From Trinickia dinghuensis (GTDB taxonomy: Bacteria > Pseudomonadota > Gammaproteobacteria > Burkholderiales > Burkholderiaceae): a stretch of 64,000 bases of DNA. The stretch covers positions 372,681 through 436,680 of the forward strand of contig NZ_QRGA01000003.1 in NCBI RefSeq assembly GCF_003367175.1. Reading direction: 5' to 3'. A program made the position numbers and the translations under genes. The notes below the pieces were generated by a model. That model was not told the DNA's origin, ran no database searches, and worked only from the letters and a program-made list of their open reading frames with translations. Within the stretch, counting starts at the first letter, position 1. The number at the start of each line of letters is the position of its first letter. Shown here piece after piece: positions 54,719 through 64,000 of this stretch.

Positions 54719-55813
54719 ATGCCTGCCGTCCAGAATCTGACGATCGCCGGCTACAAGTCGATCCGCGAGCTGCGCGATTTCGAGCTACGCGACCTGAACG
54801 TCTTGATCGGCGCCAACGGCGCCGGCAAGTCGAACTTTATCGGCTTTTTCCGTATGCTCGCCGAGATGTACGAGCAGCGCTTGCAGCTTTATGTTCAAAC
54901 GCAAGGCGGTCCCGATGCGCTGCTGTACTTTTCGCGCAAAGCGACTTCGCTCATGCATGCCCGGTTCGATTTTTCGGGAGAAGGCGGGTACGACTTCGCA
55001 CTTGTCCCGACAAACGACAACCGGCTGATTTTCCAGAGCGAATTGGTTTGGCATCCACCGACTGGCAAGGGAGCTGGTCGGCCAACGATCATGCCTCTGG
55101 GAGCCGGCCATGCCGAGTCCGAAATCAAGAACTCGGAAAAGCAGCTCAGCGAGTACGTGCGCCCGACCATCGGCAGTTGGCGTGTCTATCACTTTCATGA
55201 CACGAGCGACACAGCCCGTGTCAAGCAAGTGCATGCCACCAACGACACGTTGCGCTTGAAAGTCGACGGCGCCAATCTGGCGGCGTACCTCCGAATGCTG
55301 CGTGGCAAACATGAAGCACACTATCGAATGATCGTCGATACCGTGCGACTCGTCGCGCCTTTCTTCGGTGATTTCGTTCACCGCGACGACGATGCCTCGA
55401 CGATCGAGCTCGAATGGACGGAAAAGAGCGATCCGGACACCCCGTTCAAAGCCCATATGCTTTCGGACGGCACACTGCGCTTCATATGCCTGAGCACGCT
55501 CCTCCTGCAGCCTTGGTCTCTAATGCCGTCGACGATATTGATCGACGAACCTGAACTCGGCCTCCACCCGTTTGCGATCAACGTCTTGGCGGATCTTCTG
55601 AAGCGCGCTGCCGAGCGCAAGCAGTTGATCGTGTCGACTCAATCCGTCGAATTGCTGAACTGCTTCGAACCCAGCGATGTCGTCGTCGTGGACCGAAAGG
55701 ACAACGCGTCGACGTTCACGCGACTCGATGCGCATCGTTTGAGCGACTGGCTGGCGGATTACACCCTCGGCGAGCTATGGAAACAGAACGTCCTCGGTGG
55801 GAGGCCTGCATAA
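54719..55813 (+). CDS. AAA-family ATPase (AAA_15/AAA_21-like), putative defence protein
   Basis: A 364-residue ATPase of the SMC/ABC-like overcoming-lysogenization class. Walker A GANGAGKS lies at 31-38, a signature-like LSDGT at 249-253, Walker B ILIDEPELGLHP at 273-284 and a switch segment VSTQSVELL at 305-313. The reading frame is intact. It overlaps the downstream DUF4276 gene by one base (TAATG). Such ATPase and Toprim-like pairs are common among phage-defence loci (for example PARIS, AbiL and OLD-like), but I cannot assign this one to a named type. Its GC content is below that of metH. Confidence 0.8.
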   Translation: MPAVQNLTIAGYKSIRELRDFELRDLNVLIGANGAGKSNFIGFFRMLAEMYEQRLQLYVQTQGGPDALLYFSRKATSLMHARFDFSGEGGYDFALVPTNDNRLIFQSELVWHPPTGKGAGRPTIMPLGAGHAESEIKNSEKQLSEYVRPTIGSWRVYHFHDTSDTARVKQVHATNDTLRLKVDGANLAAYLRMLRGKHEAHYRMIVDTVRLVAPFFGDFVHRDDDASTIELEWTEKSDPDTPFKAHMLSDGTLRFICLSTLLLQPWSLMPSTILIDEPELGLHPFAINVLADLLKRAAERKQLIVSTQSVELLNCFEPSDVVVVDRKDNASTFTRLDAHRLSDWLADYTLGELWKQNVLGGRPA

Positions 55814-56484
55814 TGGTCGAGTTGATCATCGTGTGCGAGGGGCAAACCGAAGAGACGTTTGTCACCGAGGTGCTTGCCCCAGTGCTGGCGCCGGCAGAAA
55901 TCTATACCACGCCGCGAACGATCCATACGTCTCCGACATCGCGAGGCGGCGGGCTCAATCTCGATCGAGTCAAGCGGACTCTGCGCAACACGTTGCGCGA
56001 GCGGGCCGATACGTTCGTAACGACGTTCTTCGACCTCTACGCACTTGGCCCGACCTTTCGCGGATTCGCAGACACTAGAGGGCAGCCCCCCACCGAACGA
56101 GCGCGCACGATCGAGCAGTGGCTGCATGAAGACGTCGTCGCTTACGCTGAATGCCGGCCTGAGCGCTTCCTTCCTCATGTGCAACCGCACGAGTTCGAGG
56201 CGCTGCTGTTTTCCGATGTCGAGCGCCTGTGTGCAGTGGAGCCCGAGTGGGCTGTCCACGCGCAGGCGTTAGCCCGCGTGCGGGGCAGCGTCGACGATCC
56301 CGAATGGATCAACGACTCGCCACAAACAGCTCCATCGAAACGGCTTGAAGTACTCGCGCCAAGCTACCGAAAACGCCGACACGGCCCTGTTGCCGCAGCC
56401 AAGATTGGCCTCGACAAGATTCGTGAGCAGTGCCCGCATTTTCGCCAATGGTACGAGCGCATCATCGGCCTGCAGCCGATTTGA
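55813..56484 (+). CDS. DUF4276 protein, partner of the AAA ATPase
   Basis: A 223-residue DUF4276 protein. The N terminus [24 protein letters not shown] carries the EGxTE signature (Glu9, Glu13) and later TFFDLYAL (Asp74) and [12 protein letters not shown] (Glu127, Glu129, Asp135), an acidic pattern consistent with a Toprim-like nuclease fold, which remains an inference. It is translationally coupled to the ATPase gene. Together they look like a sensor ATPase and an effector. The stop is 34 bases before the second metH gene. Confidence 0.8.
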   Translation: MVELIIVCEGQTEETFVTEVLAPVLAPAEIYTTPRTIHTSPTSRGGGLNLDRVKRTLRNTLRERADTFVTTFFDLYALGPTFRGFADTRGQPPTERARTIEQWLHEDVVAYAECRPERFLPHVQPHEFEALLFSDVERLCAVEPEWAVHAQALARVRGSVDDPEWINDSPQTAPSKRLEVLAPSYRKRRHGPVAAAKIGLDKIREQCPHFRQWYERIIGLQPI

Positions 56485-56518
56485 CCAGCTCGCCCTAACG
56501 CCATCCATCGACGACACC

Positions 56519-59236
<2,718 letters not shown>

Positions 59237-59317
59237 TCCGCTGCAGCCGCCGTAATCGCTAGGCACGCGCAACGCTCGCGCCGGCGCGCGGATCCGCTAG
59301 CGGACGCGGCAAAAAGC

Positions 59318-59361
59318 AAGAGCCCGGTTCACGCCTGCCAGCGGGAACCGGGCTCTTTTTT
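59318..59361. terminator. Bidirectional terminator between metH and the DUF1840 gene
   Basis: A perfect 13-bp stem (AAGAGCCCGGTTC / GAACCGGGCTCTT) with a 14-base loop, A-rich on the left and followed by TTTT on the right. It can end both the rightward metH transcript and the leftward DUF1840 transcript. Confidence 0.85.
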
Positions 59362-59418
59362 CGGATCAAAACGGCAACGCTTACCGCGCCGCCTGCCGCC
59401 TGGGCGTCAGCCCTTGGC

Positions 59419-59745
59419 TCACACGCCCCAGAGGACGTCGGCGTTTTCACGCTGCGCTTCGCGCAGCATGTCGAGGAACGGATACGCGCGCTGTGCCAGG
59501 CCGATCGGCAGTTCGTGGCGCTCGTGCCCTTCTTCCCCTTCGTGGAAATGCCCCTCATGCTCGGCGATCTCCCGCTTGTCGGTCACGATCGCCGCCTCGA
59601 GTTTCGAGATTGCCGTGGGCAGTTCTTCGTGCGTAATCACGCCGCGCGCGCCCAGGTGCTTGCCGACGATGCCGACAAGGTACTGAGCCAGATTTTCGAG
59701 CATGACGACGTCCGGCGCCGCACGACATTTGAATGTAATCAACAT
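59419..59745 (-). CDS. DUF1840 family protein
   Basis: A 108-residue protein: an N-terminal MLITFKCRAAPDVVMLENLAQYLVGIVGK, a histidine/glutamate-rich middle (EHEGHFHEGEEGHERHELP) that could bind metal, and LAQRAYPFLDMLREAQRENADVLWGV. This matches DUF1840 of betaproteobacteria. No function is known. It converges on metH with a shared terminator. Confidence 0.85.
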   Translation of the reverse strand: MLITFKCRAAPDVVMLENLAQYLVGIVGKHLGARGVITHEELPTAISKLEAAIVTDKREIAEHEGHFHEGEEGHERHELPIGLAQRAYPFLDMLREAQRENADVLWGV

Positions 59746-60021
59746 GATGGACCCATATCTTTCGTTTTGTTTACCACGCCTGACGGCGCCGCGACGTCAC
59801 TTGCCCCGGGCTTCGCGGCATGCGCCGAATCGCGCGAACCGCACGCCCCTTGCCGGGCGCCTCATTGAGACATATTAGCACCTGCTAAAATCTGCCTAGA
59901 CACAAACGCGCGCGCCCGCGACACGCGAGCGCGAATGCGGCGGGCGCCGCCCGCTTGCCACTGCGCCAACCCTTTGCGTCCGCTTTGCGCGGATCGCCAC
60001 AGCCGACCGTACAGAAACAGC

Positions 60022-61797
60022 ATGCTGCCCGCACATAAACTGAGTCTAGAAGCCTTGCTCGCCGCCGGCGTCAAGCAAGTGGTCACCGAATCGAACGGCG
60101 ATGCCGCCGGCGCGCCGGCCATCGCGCTCGAGCGCCCGAAGGCGGCCGCGCACGGCGATGTCGCCTGCAACGTCGCCATGCAATTGGCCAAGCCGCTGCA
60201 AAAGAACCCGCGCGAACTCGCGCAGCGCATCGTCGACGCCGTGCTCGCTCAAGCAGCCGCGAAGGACTTGATCGAAGCCGCGGAAATCGCCGGCCCCGGC
60301 TTCATCAACCTGCGTCTCACGCCGAAGGCGAAGCAAGCCGTCGTCGGCGCCGTCATGGCCGAAGGCGAGGGTTTCGGGCGCTCGGCGCACGGCACGGGCA
60401 AGCGCGTGCTCGTCGAGTTCGTCTCCGCCAATCCCACGGGGCCGCTGCACCTCGGCCACGGCCGCCAAGCCGCGCTCGGCGATGCCCTGGCGAACGTCAT
60501 CGCGAGCCAAGGCTATGCCGTGCATCGCGAGTTCTACTACAACGACGCCGGCGTGCAGATCCACAACCTCGCCGTCTCGACACAAGCGCGCGCGAAAGGC
60601 CTTTCGCCCGGCGAAGCCGGCTGGCCCGAAGCGGCCTACAACGGCGAGTACATCGCCGACATCGCGCGCGATTACGTGAACGGCGAGACAGTCGCGGCCA
60701 AGGACGGCGAACCCGTCAAGGGTACGGGCGACATCGACGATCTCGACGCGATCCGCAAGTTCGCCGTCGCCTACCTGCGCCACGAGCAAGACATGGACTT
60801 GCAGGCGTTCGGCGTGAAGTTCGACCGGTACTACCTCGAATCGTCGCTCTATACGGAAGGCCGCGTCGCCAAGACGGTGGACGCGCTCGTCGCGACGGGC
60901 AAGACGTTCGAAGAAGAAAACGCGCTGTGGCTGCGCACGACCGAATACGGCGACGACAAAGACCGCGTGATGCGCAAGTCCGACGGCACCTACACCTATT
61001 TCGTGCCCGACATCGCCTATCACGTCACCAAGTGGGATCGCGGGTTCGAGAAGGTCATCAACGTGCAGGGCTCCGACCATCACGGCACGATCGCGCGCGT
61101 GCGCGCGGGCTTGCAGGCGCTCGGCGTCGGCATCCCGCAGGGCTATCCCGACTACGTGCTGCACAAGATGGTCACGGTCATGCGCGACGGCCAGGAAGTG
61201 AAGATCTCCAAGCGCGCCGGCAGCTACGTGACCGTGCGCGACCTGATCGAATGGTCGGGCGGCGCTACGCCGGGGCAGGAAGCTTCGCCCGATCTGCTCG
61301 ACGAAGCCACCATCACGCGCGGGCGCGATGCCGTGCGGTTCTTCCTCATCTCGCGCAAGGCCGATACCGAGTTCGTGTTCGACGTCGATCTCGCGCTGAA
61401 GCAGAACGACGAGAACCCGGTCTATTACGTCCAATACGCGCATGCGCGGATCTGTTCGATCCTGACGGAGTGGAAGTCGCGCTTCGGCGGCGACGAGGCG
61501 GTGCTGCCGAGCATCGACGTGTCGGTGCTCACGAGCGATCGCGCCATGTCGCTGATGAACAAGCTCGCCGAGTATCCCGACATGCTCACGCATGCCGCGC
61601 ACGAACTCGCGCCGCATGCGATCGCGTTCTATCTGCGCGACCTCGCCGGTGAATTTCACTCGTTCTACAATGCCGAGCGCGTGCTGGTCGACTCGCAGCC
61701 CGAGCGCGACGCGCGCATCGCGCTGCTCGCGGCCACCCGGCAGGTGCTCGCCAACGGCCTCGCGATGATCGGGGTCTCGTCGCCGGCGAAGATGTAA
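60022..61797 (+). CDS. argS: Arginyl-tRNA synthetase
   Basis: A 591-residue class I synthetase. The HIGH-type motif is [14 protein letters not shown] near residue 137, the catalytic half has [15 protein letters not shown], and a KMSKS-like [10 protein letters not shown] is near 395. The C-terminal DALR anticodon-binding domain includes [13 protein letters not shown]. The ATG at 60022 starts the usual [16 protein letters not shown]; a longer frame upstream is not supported. Confidence 0.97.
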   Translation: MLPAHKLSLEALLAAGVKQVVTESNGDAAGAPAIALERPKAAAHGDVACNVAMQLAKPLQKNPRELAQRIVDAVLAQAAAKDLIEAAEIAGPGFINLRLTPKAKQAVVGAVMAEGEGFGRSAHGTGKRVLVEFVSANPTGPLHLGHGRQAALGDALANVIASQGYAVHREFYYNDAGVQIHNLAVSTQARAKGLSPGEAGWPEAAYNGEYIADIARDYVNGETVAAKDGEPVKGTGDIDDLDAIRKFAVAYLRHEQDMDLQAFGVKFDRYYLESSLYTEGRVAKTVDALVATGKTFEEENALWLRTTEYGDDKDRVMRKSDGTYTYFVPDIAYHVTKWDRGFEKVINVQGSDHHGTIARVRAGLQALGVGIPQGYPDYVLHKMVTVMRDGQEVKISKRAGSYVTVRDLIEWSGGATPGQEASPDLLDEATITRGRDAVRFFLISRKADTEFVFDVDLALKQNDENPVYYVQYAHARICSILTEWKSRFGGDEAVLPSIDVSVLTSDRAMSLMNKLAEYPDMLTHAAHELAPHAIAFYLRDLAGEFHSFYNAERVLVDSQPERDARIALLAATRQVLANGLAMIGVSSPAKM

Positions 61798-61929
61798 CTG
61801 TAACGATCCCGCACGTTCGCCGTGCGGCGCCACGCGCCGTCGCTATAATCGATGGCCGCCCTCGTGCGGCATCAGCTTGGCGCACGCCGGGCGCCGCTCT
61901 CCGGGTTTCTTTCGCAGGTGATTCAGATA

Positions 61930-62769
61930 ATGGCAAAACCGAGCCGTACTTCGCCACGCAGCACGTCGAAACAGCACGCCAAGGGCACCTCCGGGGCGTC
62001 GAAGCAAACCGGGAGTACGTTCCTCGGCATCGTGCTGGGCCTGATCGTCGGCCTCGCCATCGCGGTCGTCGTGGCGCTCTACATCACGCGCGCACCCACG
62101 CCGTTCGTGGCGAAGGTCGCGCCGTCCGGCGCGTCCGATGCGGGCACGATCCAGCAGCAATACGATCCGAACCGCTCGCTGCAGGGCAAATCGCCGGGGC
62201 AGCCCGTCCCGCAGGCGGCCCAGCAAACGCCTCCGCCGAACACGGCGCCGGGTCAATCATCGGCACAGCCGGCGCCCGCGCCGGCGCAAGCGCCGGGCAT
62301 GCTGCAGGAGCCGCAGATCGTCGAAGTGCCGTCCGCGAACGGTGCCTCGAACACCACGGCCGGCAACGCCCAAGCGCAGCCTCAAGTTCAAACTCAAGCT
62401 CAGCCGAACGCCAACGCACCGGGCCAGGAAAAGAAGCCCCCGCAGGTAGCGAACGTGGCGCCGGCCGCACCTAACGCCAACAACGCCGCGCATCCGAATA
62501 GCAGCGCGGCGCCCGGTGCGAACGACGCGAATACGGGCTACTTCCTGCAGGTGGGCGCCTACAAGACCGCGGCCGACGCCGAGCAGCAGCGTGCGCGCCT
62601 GGCATTCCAGGGTTTCGAGTCGAAGGTGTCGCAGCGCGATGCCGGCGGCGTCACGTATTTCCGCGTGCGTATCGGGCCGTTCTCGAAATTCGACGACATG
62701 AATGCGACGCGCCAGCGCCTGTCCGACGCGGGCATCGATACGGCCGTGATTCGCTTCACCAAACAGTAA
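61930..62769 (+). CDS. SPOR-domain (FtsN-like) membrane protein
   Basis: A 279-residue protein: a basic cytoplasmic tail, one membrane helix (TFLGIVLGLIVGLAIAVVVALYIT, about residues 33-56), a proline/alanine/glutamine-rich periplasmic linker and a C-terminal SPOR domain (TGYFLQVGAYKTAADAEQQRARLAFQGFESKVSQRD through RFTKQ). SPOR domains bind denuded peptidoglycan at the septum, so a cell-division role like FtsN is likely. Start is the ATG at 61930. Confidence 0.88.
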   Translation: MAKPSRTSPRSTSKQHAKGTSGASKQTGSTFLGIVLGLIVGLAIAVVVALYITRAPTPFVAKVAPSGASDAGTIQQQYDPNRSLQGKSPGQPVPQAAQQTPPPNTAPGQSSAQPAPAPAQAPGMLQEPQIVEVPSANGASNTTAGNAQAQPQVQTQAQPNANAPGQEKKPPQVANVAPAAPNANNAAHPNSSAAPGANDANTGYFLQVGAYKTAADAEQQRARLAFQGFESKVSQRDAGGVTYFRVRIGPFSKFDDMNATRQRLSDAGIDTAVIRFTKQ

Positions 62770-62931
62770 TAGACCGTAATGCATAGCCGAGCCCGAGCCG
62801 TCCGCCGCTGAACCATGCGGCGGCGGCGAGGGTCTCAATCGGCAGCCGTTTGATGCGCGCGCAAGCCGCGGCGGCTACCGCGGCTTCGCCGAACCGGCGT
62901 TCCACGTTTATCGTACCCACGAGCCAACACA

Positions 62932-63579
62932 ATGAAAAAATTGATCCGCACGCTGTTGTTCTCCGTCAGCCTGGCCGTCGTCGGCGCGGGCGTCGCACAG
63001 GCTTCTCCGGCCGCGCCTGTCGCCGGCAAGGACTACACCGTCCTGAAGGCGCCGCAGCCGGTCGACGTTCCCGCCGGCAAGATCGAAGTGATCGAATTCA
63101 TGTGGTACGGCTGCCCGCACTGCAACGAGTTCGACCCGTATCTGGAGAAGTGGGTCGCGACGCTGCCGCCGGACGTCGTCTTCAAGCGCGTGCCCGTCGC
63201 CTTTCGCGACGATTTCATTCCGCATTCGAAGCTCCTACACGCACTCAATGCGCTCGGTCTCGAGCAGAAGCTGACGCCGGACGTGTTCCATGAAATCCAC
63301 GTCAACAAGAACTACCTGCTGACGCCGGACGATCAAGCCAAATTCCTGGCGACGAAGGGCGTCGATTCGAAGAAGTTCCTGGCTGCCTACAACTCGTTCT
63401 CGACGCAAGCCGAGGTGAATCAGGACAAGCAAATGATCCAGGACTACAAGATCGACGGCGTGCCGACGCTGGCCATTCAAGGCAAATATGAAACGGGCCC
63501 GGCCACGACGGACAGCCTGCCCGGTACGATTCAGGTGCTCGACTACCTCGTCGCGCAAATCCGCGCGAAGAAGATGTAA
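62932..63579 (+). CDS. dsbA: Periplasmic thiol:disulfide oxidoreductase DsbA
   Basis: A 215-residue oxidase that introduces disulfide bonds into periplasmic proteins. It has a signal peptide (cleavage likely after AQA near residue 24), the active site CPHC at 61-64 in EFMWYGCPHCNEF and the cis-proline loop DGVPTLAIQGKY. Length is standard. It follows the SPOR gene in the same direction after 162 bases. Confidence 0.95.
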   Translation: MKKLIRTLLFSVSLAVVGAGVAQASPAAPVAGKDYTVLKAPQPVDVPAGKIEVIEFMWYGCPHCNEFDPYLEKWVATLPPDVVFKRVPVAFRDDFIPHSKLLHALNALGLEQKLTPDVFHEIHVNKNYLLTPDDQAKFLATKGVDSKKFLAAYNSFSTQAEVNQDKQMIQDYKIDGVPTLAIQGKYETGPATTDSLPGTIQVLDYLVAQIRAKKM

Positions 63580-63603
63580 TTCATCTTGCACGCGAGCGCC
63601 GGT

Positions 63604-64000
63604 ATGAACTCACCGTTGAAGGTTTTCATCACCGGCGCCTCGAGCGGCATCGGCCTCGCCCTTGCCGAGCAGTACGCACGGCAAGGCGCCGCACTCGGGC
63701 TCGTGGCGCGCCGCCTCGATGCGCTCGCCGAGTTTGCCCGGCGCTTTCCCCAGCTTTCGATCTCCATCTATTCGGCCGACGTGCGCGACGAAGCCGCCGT
63801 TGCGCATGCGGCTTCGCAATTCATCGGCGAACATGGCTTGCCCGATGTCGTCATTGCCAATGCCGGTATCAGTAAAGGCGTGGCGACGGGCCACGGCGAT
63901 CTCGAGACGTTTCGCGAAGTGATGGACGTCAATTACTTCGGCATGGCCGCGACGTTCGAACCGTTCGCCAAACTCATGGCGGAGAATCGGCACGGCACGC
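63604..64000 (+). CDS. Short-chain dehydrogenase (SDR), cut by the window edge
   Basis: The first 132 residues of an SDR oxidoreductase. The NAD(P)-binding motif TGASSGIGLALAEQYARQG is at residues 10-28, and the NAG motif is in VVIANAGISKGVATGHGD near 85. The catalytic YxxxK part lies beyond the window. It begins 24 bases after dsbA and may be cotranscribed. Substrate is unknown. Confidence 0.88.
   Translation, partial: MNSPLKVFITGASSGIGLALAEQYARQGAALGLVARRLDALAEFARRFPQLSISIYSADVRDEAAVAHAASQFIGEHGLPDVVIANAGISKGVATGHGDLETFREVMDVNYFGMAATFEPFAKLMAENRHGT

Overview
The window is a 64 kb piece of a high-GC betaproteobacterial chromosome, almost certainly Burkholderiaceae (Burkholderia sensu lato, i.e. 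the Burkholderia/Paraburkholderia/Trinickia group). The evidence is the gene content and order: gshA-gshB-EIIA(Man)-HPr-EI, glnK-amt, lipA-lipB-ybeD-dacA, a metH split in two, phaM, a CoaX-type pantothenate kinase behind birA, and DUF1840, DUF2244, DUF2917, DUF3108 and DUF3567 proteins. No rRNA, tRNA or CRISPR array was seen.

Layout. (1) 1-10.7 kb: coxB (cut by the left edge), a DUF2244 protein, a BioC-like methyltransferase, comF, trmL, a macrodomain protein, the leftward rhodanese-grxC-secB-gpsA cluster, gpmA, an S41 protease and a ThiF/MoeB protein. (2) 10.7-18.2 kb, all leftward: EI, HPr, EIIA(Man), gshB, gshA, amt and glnK, the last two behind a near-perfect sigma-54 promoter. (3) 18.5-20.6 kb: ubiK and comM. 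(4) 20.6-22.8 kb: an accessory patch with a RES-domain toxin-like gene broken by a frameshift and a large antitoxin-like partner. (5) 22.8-29.1 kb: a lipoprotein, a thioredoxin-like protein and dctD, dctB, dctA, with a sigma-54 promoter at dctA. (6) 29.3-32.07 kb: a second accessory patch with a BrnT/BrnA pair and a wrecked TniA/TniB transposon cut by an IS3-type fragment, ending in three 20-bp-period repeats beside the lipA stop codon. A 23-bp copy of the lipA 3' end flanks the other side. (7) 32-45.9 kb: lipA, lipB, a DUF2917 protein and divergent LysR, ybeD, dacA, a hydrolase, a ferredoxin, a four-gene MCE/Mla lipid transporter, birA-coaX, rfaE2 and a ferritin-like protein. (8) 46.2-53.5 kb: patatin, phaM, enoyl-CoA hydratase, fumarylacetoacetase-like hydrolase, IclR regulator, DUF3108, DUF3567. 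(9) 53.6-59.2 kb: metH split into two genes, with an AAA ATPase plus DUF4276 cassette lodged between them. (10) 59.4-64 kb: DUF1840, argS, a SPOR protein, dsbA and a partial short-chain dehydrogenase.

Most of the window is core housekeeping sequence. Three accessory insertions stand out: the RES locus, the BrnTA/Tni remnant at lipA, and the ATPase-DUF4276 pair inside the methionine synthase operon. The last is the best candidate for an intact, poorly described (probably anti-phage) system. Nitrogen and C4-dicarboxylate uptake (glnK-amt and dctA) both show readable sigma-54 promoters. All family assignments were made by reading the translated sequence; no database search was run.
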